64,000 nt of DNA from Icerya purchasi (GCA_039619475.1 CM077116.1:170021363-170085362); one strand, 5' to 3'. Counted from the stretch's first letter, positions 24,011 to 34,670 are shown. The notes: a model not told the origin generated them from the sequence alone. Program-made: numbers and translations.

Positions 24011-25450
24011 GCTGTAGCATCTCTTCCTTTAAACTCCCTCTCTTTATTCTTTGCGGATGATATTCTTCTTTTTTCCTCTTTCTACGACTTGGTAATCGCC
24101 AACGAAACTCTTAATTCGTCTTTGTTTGCACTTGAACAGTCCCTATCTTCTATTCACCTTTCTGTTTCTCCTTCTAAATCCTCTTCTATGGTTTTTACTC
24201 TCCGCCCCTACAATTCCACATTAGTCAACCTATCCCTGAATCAAGTTTCTCTTCCCCGTGTTATTTGCTTCTGCTATCTCGGTATTTACCTTAATAGTCG
24301 TCTGACCTTCTCTGAGCATATTGACCACCTTTCTTGTTCTGCCGTTAAAAGACTGAACTTGATAAAATCCTTGTCTCCAACCAAATGGGGAGGCGATCCT
24401 CATCTGCTCATTTCCCTGTATACATCCATTATTCGCTCCAAGTTTGATTACTGCTCTTTTATCTATGGTTGTGCCTCCAGATCCCTTCTTTCCAAATTAG
24501 ATATAATACAAAACTCCTGTCTCCGTCTTTGCCTCGGTGCTCTCAAATCCTCTCCCATTTCAGCAATGCTCGCGGAATCTAGCATACCTCCCCTCTCAGT
24601 TCGAAGGTCTTATTTGGGCTATCGATTCCTTTCCAAACGTTTACCTATCACTTCGTCTCAACTTATTCCTTCCTACATTTACATTGCCAAGAACTGGCGT
24701 TTTGTTTCTAATAAAATCCCTATCTTAGCCCCTATTTCTCAACGTCTTAGCCATTTTTCCTCCCATATTATATCCAGCAATAATCTTCCGTACTTCTCAC
24801 TCAATTATTTCGACCTCTTACACCATCCCAAAGTACATTTGCTCCCTAAATTTTCTAAGTTTATGCCTCAGACCGTCATTAAACAGGAATTTCGCAGTAC
24901 GATCAGTTGTCTTTTTCCTTCTCATGCACTTGTTTTTACTGATGGCTCTAGAGGACCCGGTGGGGTCGGATCGTCTTTTATTCTTCCCGAATCCAATTTC
25001 TCCGAATCCTTTCGCCTCCCATCTTTCTGTTCTATTTTTACGGCCGAATTGATGGCTATCCTTCGTGCGATCATACATATCTCGTCCAATCGTTCGTCCT
25101 CCGACTATCTAATCATTTCTGACTCCATGGGTGCTCTCCAGGCTATCAGTTCACTGCTTCCTCCTCCTTCTTCTGATTTCTTCATTCTTCGTATACGATC
25201 TCTCATTTATAATCTTTCTATCCACTACTCTGTACACATTGACTTAGTGTGGGTTCCTGGTCACAGAGACATCGAGGGTAATGAAATGGCGGATGCTTTG
25301 GCTCAGGTTGCTGTTCGTTCTCGCTTCTATTTTAAAAAAATCCCGGCTGTTAATCTATTACCCCTAATTAAGAAGCTTCACTTCAGATTTTGGTCGGATG
25401 TGTACCCTTCTTCTTTTTCCAACAATCGTTCCTTCTACCTTTCAATCTAA
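23972..25450 (+). CDS. RNH-LINE polyprotein: RT C-terminal part and RNase H
   Basis: A 492-codon open frame; the first 15-20 residues come from flanking DNA, so the true element starts near 24015. FADDILLF (residues 27-34) is the RT catalytic motif (YADD/FADD box). Residues about 60-230 form the RT thumb and connection region. RNase H spans about 319-450, with catalytic Asp324 (TDGS), Glu359 (TAELMA), Asp384 (SDSMG), His431 (PGHRD) and Asp441 (EMADA), so all expected acidic residues are kept. The TAA at 25448-25450 stands where another copy has CAA (FYLSIQPSLP), so it is a nonsense change. The rest of the protein lies in another frame from about 25452. The enzyme would copy element RNA into the chromosome; without an endonuclease this copy cannot act alone. 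Confidence 0.85.
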   Translation: MNYIKYIMLKYTIAVASLPLNSLSLFFADDILLFSSFYDLVIANETLNSSLFALEQSLSSIHLSVSPSKSSSMVFTLRPYNSTLVNLSLNQVSLPRVICFCYLGIYLNSRLTFSEHIDHLSCSAVKRLNLIKSLSPTKWGGDPHLLISLYTSIIRSKFDYCSFIYGCASRSLLSKLDIIQNSCLRLCLGALKSSPISAMLAESSIPPLSVRRSYLGYRFLSKRLPITSSQLIPSYIYIAKNWRFVSNKIPILAPISQRLSHFSSHIISSNNLPYFSLNYFDLLHHPKVHLLPKFSKFMPQTVIKQEFRSTISCLFPSHALVFTDGSRGPGGVGSSFILPESNFSESFRLPSFCSIFTAELMAILRAIIHISSNRSSSDYLIISDSMGALQAISSLLPPPSSDFFILRIRSLIYNLSIHYSVHIDLVWVPGHRDIEGNEMADALAQVAVRSRFYFKKIPAVNLLPLIKKLHFRFWSDVYPSSFSNNRSFYLSI

Positions 25451-25869
25451 CCTACACTTCCTTCTCATCCATGGTTCTCGGGGAGTTTCCCTCTCTTCCA
25501 CGATTTATAATTTCCTCTATTGTCCGCACGCGCTTTAATCACACACTGCTGCCCTCTTCACGCTATCGTTTCTCTTTGCTTCTCTCTCCTCATTGTCCGT
25601 TGCATCCAGATGAAGCAGTTGTCTGTGATGCTGATCACATTTTCTTCGAGTGCTCTGCTCTTTCTGCGGAGCGTTCTCTTTTCTATCTTCACCTTATAAA
25701 GCTGGGGCTTCCCACTCCTTACTGTGCGTCTTACATCATGTCCCTTCCTTACCAGTCTGTTGTTCTTGTCCTTGGTTTCTTTATTTCAGCTGTCTCCAAT
25801 CGAATTAGGTTCTAATTAGTTGTTTCTTCTTCCCATTGTGTCTGGGCAATGGTCCATAGTTGATGCGCC

Positions 25870-25902
<33 letters not shown>

Positions 25903-25905
25903 ATA
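24015..25905 (+). mobile_element. RNH-LINE, longest copy in the window, 5'-truncated
   Basis: A non-LTR retrotransposon starting inside the RT palm (FADD) and running through RNase H and a Cys/His C-terminus to a 3' UTR and a 32-bp A tail (25869-25902). The open reading order RT, RNase H, Cys/His is typical of the I-group and related LINEs. Tracts such as KWGGDPHLLISLY and GALKSSPISAMLAESS are of a kind seen in that group. The 5' end, endonuclease and any ORF1 are missing. No convincing target-site duplication was found around 24010 and 25905. At least ten other pieces of this family occur in the window. Confidence 0.85.
25452..25815 (+). pseudogene. RNH-LINE C-terminal Cys/His domain, frame-shifted remainder
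   Basis: After the stop at 25450 the element's coding continues in another frame: RTRFNHTLLPSSRYRFSLL, then a Cys/His block CPLHPDEAVVCDADHIFFEC, then LGLPTPYCASYIMSLPYQS and a stop after SNRIRF. The H-x-C/C-H-C arrangement is the usual end of many RNase H-bearing LINE proteins and may bind nucleic acid. It is the best-preserved segment across the family pieces here, because 5' truncation leaves 3' ends most often. Confidence 0.8.
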
Positions 25906-26146
25906 TGAATAAAATCATAAAACAAAAGGTAAATTATTAAAACGCCGACTAGTTTCGGGTAACTTGATTCATATCCATGGCAACATGCCAGCTTTCTTGT
26001 TTCATGAAATGTCTGTTGAACTCAATCTTGTTCTTCCCTCTCACCGATAAATTGTTCCTACGCAGTGTGGTTCGATTTTATCAATTTTTTTAGAATTTTC
26101 TCTTTACATTTGTTTCTTTCCGGTAGGTAAGTATGTAAACAGTAAA
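25906..26146. other. Short spacer between two LINEs
   Basis: About 240 bp between the A tail of the plus-strand RNH-LINE and the GAA-type tail of the minus-strand RTE-like LINE. No motif recognised. Confidence 0.5.
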
Positions 26147-28516
26147 TACTTCTTCTTCTTCTCGTGCCACCCGATTCGGGTATTGCTTAATCATCATGTA
26201 TGGATTGGATTATCTGCTGGAATTGATTTCGATCTTTTGCTATTCTGACTAGATCTTCTGTTTTCTTAATTCCGGTCCATTTTTTTATATTATCTATCCA
26301 AGCGGTCTTTCTTCTTCCCGGATTTCTTCATCCTTCTATCATGCCCATTATTATTGTCTGTAGTAATTTGTATTTTTCACCTCTCATGAAGTGTCCAAAA
26401 AATTTTATCTTCCTTCTTTTTACTATAGTCATTAATAGTCGATCAGTTTCCATTAGTTCCAGTACTTTCTCATTTTTTTACTTTTTGGTCCACGGTATTT
26501 TCCACATTCTTCTGTAGCACCACATTTCAAATGATGATATACGCTTCCTCATATTTTCCTTTATGGTCCATGTCTCGCTTCCATACAGCAGCACTGACCA
26601 TACGCGTAACATTGCAATATCTTGTTCTTGATCCTTAGGCTTAATTTCCTATCGCAAAGGGTGTTTTTTAATTTCATAAATGTGTTTCTGGCCATCTCTA
26701 TACGAGTACGTATTTCCATATCAGAATCATTACTTTTTGTTATCCAGCTACCTAAATATTTATATTTTTCCGTTCGTTCAATTTCTTCGCTGTCTAAAAA
26801 TAATTTTTCATTTAGATTAGGCTGTCTTGCAACTACCATGAATTTTGTTTTTTTAGTATTTATACTGACTCCTTTCTTCTTGCTTTCTACTGCAACTATG
26901 TCTAGTAGCCTTTGTAGGTCTGTTACATTTTTCGCCAGTAGTGCAGTATCGTCAGCAAAGCGAATCACTGAAATTCTTTCGCCTGCAATTTTTATCCCTT
27001 CGCTACGTTCATCTAAAGCTTGAGCAAAAATTGCCTCAGAATACAGATTGAATAGTACCGGCGACAATATGCATCCTTGCCTAACCCCTCGTTTTATTGG
27101 TATTTGATCTGTTAATTGTTCATCTATTAATATTCTTGCATGTTGTTTTTCATAAAGCGTTTGTATAATCTTAATATCCGACTGGCAAATACCTATATCT
27201 TTTAATGTTTTTATTAGTTCCGTGTGCCGTACCTTGTCGAAAGCTTTGTAATAGTCTATAAAACAAATGTATACTGATTTTCCGAACTCCAGTTGTCTTT
27301 GGATTAATGTTTTCATGCAAAATAACGCTTCTCTTGTACCCATTCCGTTCCGGAAACCGAACTGGTTCCATTTCATGTTTTCGTCGCATATTTTAATTAT
27401 GCGTCGATGAATTACCCGCAGAAATATTTTTAGAACGTGGCTCATTAGACTAATTAATCTATATTCATCACATCTATATGCATTTGTTGTTTTTGGTATG
27501 GTAATGAACCTTGATTCTAGCCAATCTTCCGGTATTTTCCCATTTTTATAGATTACATTGAAAAAGCCAGTAACTTTCTCGATTTCCATAGGACCTAACA
27601 TTTTTAATATCTCTATTGGCACCTCATCAGGTCCTACCGCCTTCCGTCCTTTAGCTTGCTTGATTGCCATCTCCACCTCAGATTCCAAGATTGGCAACGT
27701 ATCCCCTTCTTCCTGTGGCATCCTTTCTTCTTGATCATCAAACAGCGTTTTCACATACTGCTCCCATGTTTTTACCTTTTTAGCAGTATCCGTTATGATA
27801 TCTCCGTTCTCCTTCCTTAGAAAAGTTATATGTCTTTTTTGATATGTATGCGTCGTTTCTCTAATCTTCCTATGTATGTTAAATTCATCATGTTTGCTAT
27901 GTAATTGCTCAATCTCTTTACACTGTTCATTCAACCATTCTTCCTTTGCTTGTATGATATTTTTTTCTGATGCTTTTGTTAATTTCTTTATATTTAAGTG
28001 GGTTATTTTTCCACTTTCTTCTATACTCCATTAGGTCTAATATTTCGCTGGTCATCCAGTTCTTGTGTTTTCTGTTTTGTTTCCTTGTAAGTTGCTCTTT
28101 TGTTATCGTATTAATTGCAGATTTTATTTGTCTCCAGTCTTCTTCAATATTTCCAGTGTCTCTCATATTTCGTATTGGATCATTCACCTGCTCTTTTATT
28201 TTTTCCCGTATTTCACGGTTCTGTAGAATTTGTAGATCTAATCCTATTTTCTTAGTTTTTTGGATTTTCTTTACTCTTATGCGTATCTTTGCTTGTAGCA
28301 GGTTGTGGTCTGTATTCGCATCAGCACTTGGCATAGTCTTTACAGATAATACGCTATTTCTAAAACGCTTATTGGCAATTATAAAATCAATCTGATTTCG
28401 GATTGTTGGTCCCGGTGTATCGGCTGGAGATTTCCATGTATATAGCCTTCTCGTGGGTAACTTGAAGTATGTGTTCATAATAGTTAAGTCATTTTGTTGG
28501 CAAAACTGTACTATAC
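26147..28516 (-). mobile_element. RTE-like LINE, 5'-truncated within endonuclease
   Basis: The minus-strand element ends at 26147 in a short (GAA)n tail. Its 5' side stops inside the endonuclease (QFCQQNDLTIMNTYFKLP) at 28516, exactly where a mariner copy begins. The flank beyond mariner (29810 onward) does not read as endonuclease, so the element was either truncated close to this point or mariner inserted just at its edge. Coding order: endonuclease end, RT, C-terminal FGH domain. The clade is judged from overall resemblance to the RTE/BovB-like group and could be a related one. Confidence 0.85.
26187..28510 (-). pseudogene. RTE-like endonuclease-reverse transcriptase pseudogene
   Basis: The upstream part (28478-27927) gives the endonuclease end: RRLYTWKSPADTPG, NQIDFIIANKRFRNSV, and ADANTDHNLLQAKIRIRVK (SDH-type motif, here TDH). 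A frameshift near 27940 leads to the RT frame (27934-26561): GRKAVGPDEVPIEILKMLG, FIDYYKAFDKVRHTEL (first catalytic Asp), GVRQGCILSPVLFN, RFADDTALLA (catalytic Asp pair) and KYKYLGSWI. Another frameshift near 26605 precedes VWSVLLYGSETWTIKENM, and two stops interrupt the tail containing KFFGHFMRGEKYKLLQ and the stop at 26187. RT motifs are intact. Four lesions (two frameshifts, two stops) make it inactive, but only mildly decayed. Confidence 0.85.
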
Positions 28517-29809
28517 TACCTTGATCAAAGAGTTTCAGGAATTTGTTCAGAAAATTAAAAATATCTGTTCATTCACCGAAACTAATTTTGTCCCCTTCAC
28601 GGTACTCTCTACTGACTGCAATGCATTTATGCCAGCGGCTGATCCAATTTCCGAAACATTTGTTATACTCGGTTTTCTGCATGGCCATCAGAGCCGTCTT
28701 CGTGTTATTTCCTCTTGGTTACTGAAACGCGTTCCGCAGAGCGGTTTCTTGAGTTGATCGAACAGGAAGAAGTCGCAATTCAGTGGCTGTTGAATAGTAT
28801 CCGTTCTATTCTTTGCCGAAAAATCACGAATGGCATTGTACGGTGGCGCGTTATCGACGTGCAAAATCCAGGAATTGTTTGCCCACAAGTCCGATCTTGT
28901 TTGGCGGATTACTTCTCGCAAAAACAAAGCCCAAATAATTATACTCGTTGACGACTGTCTGATGTTCTGGTAAGAATTCATGGTACACAACGCCGTTGAA
29001 ATCAATGAAAACGGTAAGAATCACAGGTCTTTTTCGACTGAAAACGACGTGTTTTTTTCGGTCTGGGAAGCGTACGCCATTCACTGGCTTGATGTCTGGG
29101 TTGCATGTTATACTCATGCACCTACACATTGTCTCCAGTAATGATGAATGTTGGGTCGAATTTGGACCGCGAAGAAATCATGTCTTTCACGACGTTAACG
29201 CAGTGGTATCTTTTTTGCATGAAATTCAGACCTTTTGGTACCAGCTTTGCAGCGACACGTCTCAAACCCAAATCATTAACCAAAATGCCTTGGACGGATC
29301 TGTAAGCGATATTCATGTCCCGTCTCAGTTCTATAATTGTCAATTTACGATTTCCGGCCAACATTTCTTTGATTTTATCAATATTTTTTTCGATGTTTGA
29401 TGTCGATGACCTGACACTGTGTTCGTCATTTTCAACGGACTCAAGACCATTTCTGAAGCGTTCGTGTCACATATAAAAACATTCGTTTTCGATAGAGTAT
29501 CGTTGCCGAAACACTTCTTTACCATTTTCAAGGTTTTCGTTCCGTTAAATCCGTTCTTAACACAAAATTCAATGGAAACTCGTTGATGCAAAGTTAATTC
29601 CATTTTTAAAATCGTAAAAAAATCGTAAAAAATACAAAACAGACGTATTCATAAGGGCATAACTTTTGCAGATCTCGAGCTGTGACACTGAAATTTGGCG
29701 GGAATGTTAATGACAGTATGGCAACTTGAAAAAAAAAAAAAAAAAAAATTAAATCGGATGACCGGTAGCGCCACACGGTGGTCACTTCTGAAACTGTTTT
29801 ATCAAGGTA
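28517..29809 (-). mobile_element. mariner-family transposon with TIRs and TA duplications
   Basis: Element body 28519-29807 (1289 bp), flanked by TA (28517-28518 and 29808-29809). Terminal repeats: CCTTGATCAAAGAGTTTCAG at the left and, on the complementary strand at the right, CCTTGATAAAACAGTTTCAG. Length, TA target and internal transposase relic all fit mariner. A run of about 19 A at 29729-29748 lies in its 5' UTR region. Confidence 0.92.
28570..29603 (-). pseudogene. mariner transposase pseudogene
   Basis: From ATG at 29603: MELTLHQRVSIEFCVKNGFN, a mariner-type helix-turn-helix (ETLKMV.. form here TKTLKMVKKCFGNDTLSKTN). In other frames follow LTIIELRRDMNIAYRSVQGI and LGLRRVAAKLVPKGLN, then IITGDN (first catalytic Asp kept), RPVILTVFIDFNGVVYHEF, and WILHVDNAPPYNA (second Asp kept). 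The last block reads QQPLNCDFFLFDQLKKPL. Counting from the second Asp, the spacing to the Asp of CDFF is 27 instead of the usual 35 in DD34D mariners, so about eight residues (the PYSPDLAP region) have been deleted. Several frameshifts are also present. It is inactive. Confidence 0.88.
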
Positions 29810-30923
29810 GTATATTTAACGTATCATCGGAAATATTATTTTCTCTCTTTCTCTGTCATACACATACACGCTCTTTAAAAAACTTTTCAATTTTGTAATT
29901 CAAAGAAAGTTTGAAATTCCCGGTTTTTTAGTAGTAAGAGTATAATATTCTACAAGTACATAAAACAAAAAAAAAGTCAAAAAAAGAAACATACAAAATT
30001 TCAAAGACAATTGCAATTGAGCACGAATTCGAAAATTTCAAGAATCAAGTTACGTCGATGTTGCTGGAATTTTCGAATTTTCATCAAAATTTCCTATTTT
30101 AATTCTAATCGCCTCCGCTGTAATAATATTCAGATTTGTTTCCTGTTGCCTTGGCTTAACATATGCATTTTAAATTTTAATTTGCTAATTTTTTAATTTT
30201 GTAATTTTGTAATTTTTACAACGCTGTGTTTTTTTAAAGTAGAAATTTTTTGCTCCTTTTTTTCTGAAACTTTATGGTACACACTGCACAAAAAAAATTA
30301 CAGCCGCTCCTAGTGACCCTATTGACCTGACTTTTGCATGTTTAATTTTCCGGTAGTGTTCTTCTCCTCGAGAGTTCCAGTAAAGACACCCATACATGTG
30401 TATATGGATTCTATCGGGAAGCATCGTCGCAGTGGTGCTATATTATTATTATATTAACGACGTTCTCAAAAATTTACAGTATTTCAAAATTCAATTAATT
30501 TACAAGATGCAAATTAATTATGTATAAATTTAAATTAGAAGGGGTTTGAACATTAACCGGCTCGAAATTACTTTATAATGTACGTTAATTGTTAGTTCGG
30601 AATATTCGGGCAATTAGATTTTTTGTAAGAAAAACGTGATACTCCTGTTTCATTCGCTGGTTTTTTATGAACAAGTTAACTTTGACTGATCGACTTATAC
30701 AACAAAATTATTTGCATTGGAAAAAAAAACAAAAAAAAGTCTCCGTCACATGATATCGCAAAACTGTCGATGAGCTCGAAAAAAAGCTGGGGGGCACCCT
30801 CATTTCGCGAGTCTCAATGCAAAGTGCTACACCATTTTTGTTAGAAAGTTTTGCAATGAAAGTTTTTTTTTGTTGCCGGCATACTTCTGTCTAAAGTGTT
30901 CGTGTTTAGCTTTTGTTTTTCAG
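29810..30923. other. No gene recognised; upstream flank of exon candidate
   Basis: About 1.1 kb of AT-rich DNA with A and T runs. It lies directly upstream of the signal-peptide exon at 30924. If that exon is real, this should be intron, because the exon begins at a splice acceptor. Confidence 0.4.
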
Positions 30924-31067
30924 CCGTAAGCATGCTGAAAGCGCATTTAATGGCCGCGATAACAACGTGTTTACTAGTTTTACTGAGCATTTTATCGCCG
31001 ATTGAAAGCAAAGATATATGCCAACGAGGACCGCAACTGAAATGGAACGTCGTCTTCGTTCCGAAAG
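30924..31067 (+). CDS. Candidate coding exon: signal peptide plus start of secreted peptide
   Basis: A pyrimidine-rich acceptor (TTTTGTTTTTCAG, ending 30923) is followed eight bases later by ATG at 30932. The frame reads MLKAHLMAAITTCLLVLLS, a charged start and a 15-residue hydrophobic core, then ILSPIES as a plausible cleavage region. The mature start is KDICQRGPQLKWNVVFVPK. The frame stays open to a donor, CCGAAAG followed by GTAAAT at 31068 (phase 1). Exon length is 144 bp, 136 bp of it coding. It is G+C-richer than its surroundings. No mobile element matches it. This looks like the first coding exon of a secreted peptide or protein (hormone, cuticular, venom or immune peptide are all possible). 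I do not recognise the family, and the next exon was not found. Minus-strand frames here are shadows. Confidence 0.5.
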
Positions 31068-31298
31068 GTAAATAATTTTTGTTTTCAGTGAGATTTTTTA
31101 ATTTTTTATGTTTCAGCCGAGTGAAGAACATTATTAATTTCTCGCGAAAGTTAAATAATAACATTTTGAAATAAAAAAAAGAAACAACTAATTGCACGCG
31201 AATATTAAACAGGGTTTTTGACTTCTCCCCGATAACTATTTTTCTTATTAAACTTAGTTAACTTAATTCCCCAGGGCCGTTTAGAGAAGAGAAATAAA
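31068..31298. other. Start of presumed intron downstream of exon candidate
   Basis: AT-rich sequence following the GTAAAT donor. Nothing recognised. Confidence 0.35.
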
Positions 31299-31388
31299 AA
31301 TAAAATAAAATAAATACCCTTTATTGACAAATAAAATTAGGATTAAATAATTTTCCATTAAATTAAAATAAATAGGCTTCAATTTATC
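31299..31388 (+). repeat. Left copy of 90-bp inverted repeat
   Basis: Reverse complement of about 32778-32868. Shared blocks include AATTGAAGCCTATTTATTT and TTATTTGTCAATAA (read on the complementary strand). Identity is roughly 85-90% by eye. Together the two copies bracket a hairpin, a CA-rich microsatellite and a Jockey fragment. The configuration resembles terminal repeats of a Penelope-like or other composite element. Confidence 0.7.
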
Positions 31389-31550
31389 GAAACGTTTTCG
31401 GGCTATATCATCAGCTAACAATACAACAGAGTACACTCAGATAAAACTAAAATCAAAACTAGAATCAAAACTAAAATCTAACTTAGTTTTACGTGAGTGT
31501 ACACTATAATTGTTAGCGGATGATATAGCCCGAAAACGATTCCATAAATT
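31389..31550. repeat. Hairpin-forming inverted repeat with CTGATGA motif
   Basis: Left arm about 31389-31444 and right arm about 31490-31548 pair over roughly 55 bases at about 80-85%. They share GATGATATAGCCCGAAAACG (left arm read on the complementary strand). The complement of the left arm contains CTGATGA, then 8 bases, then GAAAACGTTTCG. CTGATGA and GAAA-type blocks are the core of hammerhead ribozymes reported in Penelope-like elements. The 8 bases between them do not form a stem here, so ribozyme activity is not claimed. Confidence 0.55.
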
Positions 31551-31734
31551 TATATATTTATTTTTTTCCTGTTATTATACACCTAGTCTTATCAACTACT
31601 TGGTAATCTACGGAATAAATTAAAATAATATGAATAAGCAACCCATCCAGTGAAGGGTGCTAAAATTAACTTATATATGTATACACAAAATACATACACA
31701 TATGCTGGTTGTATTCTCACGGGCACATACATAC

Positions 31735-31800
31735 CATAATACACACACGCACCCGCACCCACACCCGCACATACACCCTCACACATCATACACTTACACA
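31735..31800. repeat. CA-rich microsatellite
   Basis: Interrupted CA/CCA units (ACACACACGCACCCGCACCC and following). Open frames across it are repeat artefacts. Confidence 0.85.
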
Positions 31801-31850
31801 TATTATATATTCATTTATAATTTATATGAGGTCTTGAGGTCGTTTTCTAT

Positions 31851-32785
31851 TTAACCTACGTCCTCGCTTAGGTCACACTCAGGCAGTTCTTTTGTTGTAC
31901 TATTGGGATGTTCTTTCAATCTGGCAGCATAATATCGTCGAGCAGCAGTTTCTATTTCACATTCTTTACAAATTCCAAGATCTTCATGAATTGTGATGTT
32001 GGTTATGTACCATGAAGTAGAGATGATCGTGTGTAATAACTTATTCTGTACTCTAAGTATAATTGAGATGTTGCCGTTTTTGGCACAGCCCCATAATTGG
32101 CAGCCGTATTGCCAGACCGACTTTAAAAATTTGCTTATAAAGTAGCAACTGGTTTTCAAGAGATACTATTGATCTCTTACCCAAAAGGCGGTACAGCTGC
32201 CGCATAATTGATGTTCAACTCATTTCGCTATAATGTGCTTCCTCCAAGTTAAGCGTGAGATGTATATACTAATTTACTCTTTACATCTTCTTTCTAAGGA
32301 ATCTACGCTCCATTCATAATTATATTTCCGGACGAATCGGTTCTTCGGTTAGTGCAAACTACTCGAGATGATATATATTTAGCTTCATTAATGTTTATCG
32401 TCCATAATTTACCCTAAGGTTACTTTATTGACTACTGTCTGTCTGCAGGTTTTTTCGCGCAACTTTTGGACATTTATTTGAACACAAGATCGCTGTGTCA
32501 TCAGCGAAAGTTGTTAAGTAGGAATATCCGCTGTGTAGACGAAGGTAGAAGAGCGGTCCAAGTACACTCCGCTGAGGAACGCCTGCTCGAACCGGATATA
32601 TGTACTTGATTCGTCATCACCATATTTAACGTAGAAATATCTTTCGTTTAAATACGACCGGAATAATTCAGTTAGTTGATAGGGAAAATGACATCGAAGT
32701 TTTTGCAATAGACCATCGTGCCAAACTCGATCGAATGCTTGGCTTACATCTAAAAATACGGTATCGCAAACCTTTCCATAAATTG
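31851..32785 (-). mobile_element. Jockey-type LINE fragment: RT palm to C-terminus
   Basis: The minus strand begins with KVCDTVFLDVSQAFDRVWHD (RT motif with first catalytic Asp) near 32770, then LRCHFPYQLTELFRSYLNER, and a damaged SVLGP/TADIP block near 32520-32590. After a decayed middle, SVWQYGCQLWGCAKNGNISI and a C-terminal HEDLGICKECEIETAARRYY follow, ending in a stop at 31851. These align with residues of the two fuller Jockey-type copies at 43-45 kb and 53-55 kb. The FADD region is disrupted. It lies inside a pair of inverted repeats. Confidence 0.8.
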
Positions 32786-32868
32786 AAGCCTATTTATTTT
32801 AATTTAATGGACTATTATTTAGTACTAATTTTGTTTGTCAATAAGAGGTATTTATTTTATTTTATAAA
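32778..32868 (-). repeat. Right copy of 90-bp inverted repeat
   Basis: Partner of 31299-31388, in opposite orientation. It begins where the Jockey similarity ends, so the Jockey fragment probably lies inside, or was captured by, the structure that carries the repeats. Confidence 0.7.
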
Positions 32869-34670
32869 TATTGATAAACAGGTATGTACTCTTATCTACA
32901 AGTATATTCTGAAAATGCAATGCGATGAGATGAGGCGGAACATAACGGTATAGAAAAAAATTGGAACTATACCAGAGGCATGTTTTCAACAGATAAAAAG
33001 ATTTAATTCGGACACTAAACTCGTTAAAAGCGTTAGTGTAATCAATACATTTTCATTTCATCAACGCTAAAAAGTAACTTGATATTTGCAGCTATTTTTT
33101 CCTTTTTTACATTTTTCACAAATAAATTAAATTTCCGAATGTTTTTGTGGAAATTGTTTCTATCCGGTGCTCCGGGATGACCAATTGGCGCGTTCGATCA
33201 ATCTGAAATGTCAGTAACTCGGGAATTTTCTAGTAGAGCACGCGAAATTTCCTTCGCAATATACGAAAATAAACTATTCATTTATTACTCTATTTTGAAC
33301 GTTGTTAGCATTTCCCGAATGTTGCTCCGTCTCCATTCCGAAATACTGCGCGGTCGCTTTAGTTGCCGGAAAATTTTTTTTTGTCTGCTTCACCTCCAGT
33401 TATAAGGCGCTGGAGATTCACACCTACTATTCCAGTTTTTGTGTTCAACCAAGAGCGAAAGTTGCACTAGATGTTGGCTTTTTGCGATTAAAAACTTAAC
33501 GGCACTTGTTAAGATGACATTTTCGACAAGTGTCCCCTCCTCTGCATTTTCGTGCAACTAGGTCTTCTCCTAGCTCTCTACCCTTTTCACCAGCACCAAC
33601 TCTGCCGTATAAGAAACGTAGGGCTTGCACCGTTAGCAGTCGATTGGAAAATGGCAACTCCAAATGAACCGTTTATTTACACGGATAGGAATTCTGCGTA
33701 TCCGCATCCTCAAGACTCGAGGATTTTCTTTATCAAAAAATTACGAGTGTTTACGAAAATAAAAAATTTCCGTACACCTCGGTTTATACATACAGCTTAC
33801 GCATTTAAAATAACATTTGAACTTTATCGAAAGGTAATCCTTTTCATTATATGAAAAACATTTTTAAATCATCTTCGTTTTAATATCCTACATTTACTTC
33901 CAAACACTCTTGCGTAGCAATCAGTCGAACAGCGGTAGCACCCAACAACTTTCAAGTGTAATTTTCAGCAGAAAAATTAGACATTGTACTGTTTAAATAC
34001 ATCTTTTATTTATGCCGCACCGAATCGATAAGAAGAAAAATTACGAACGCCGCTTAAAAGTTACAATTCTTTATAAGCACTTATGAAACTAATAGAAGTC
34101 ACACCTCCTCCGGACATATATGAGGAAAAGGTAAAAGAGTTAAAACGTGGTTAGTGGTGTAAAAAGTAGGCTAAACATGACTCATTATCAAGTAATGTAT
34201 ACATTCGCTCTGTTCATTGTATCCTGTTTGTTATATCCCCTTTTCTTCCGAAGCAATTAAATGTTTCTTTTTAGTTCATACGTTTGTTTGTAAACAGTAA
34301 TAATTCACCCCTACATGTATGCCGCTTTTGGATGTCTTAACGCTCTAGTCCTATAGTTTAAGAATATTTTTGGGTAATATTGGTTCTTAATAATAAACGT
34401 TGATAAGCGTGTCGGGTACCTAGCTCAGCGGGACCCACAACTTATTTTAAAAAATAAATAAAAATAAAAAATAAAAAATAAAGCAAGAGAATTAAAAAGA
34501 GATGATAACAAAATAAAACCGGTAAAATTTAATTAAATAAATAAAAAAATGTTAAAAAAAAACATCGATACTTGAAGATTTATTATAAAAATTCAATAAA
34601 AACGCACTAAAAAGTAATAATTATTTGTTTCATAAAAAAAATATGTTCCAGAGTAATATGATTTAAAGTG
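32869..34670. other. No gene confirmed; 1.8 kb
   Basis: Contains the 100-codon frame 33552-33854 and overlapping frames 33208-33499, none with a recognisable domain. At 34415-34450 the phrase GGGACCCACAACTTATTT followed by an A-rich stretch resembles 46120-46155 and, inverted, 61635-61665. This suggests the 3' end of a small dispersed retroposon. Confidence 0.35.

Noticed and set aside
26622..28395. Plus-strand frames of 133 and 141 codons with hydrophobic, membrane-like composition
   Set aside because: Antisense to the RTE-like reverse transcriptase and endonuclease; Phe/Leu/Ser richness comes from reading Lys/Glu/Arg codons backwards.
31389..31550. Functional hammerhead ribozyme
   Set aside because: CTGATGA and GAAA words are present, but the bases between them do not form stem II and the second arm has CGGATGA. 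Kept only as a motif observation.
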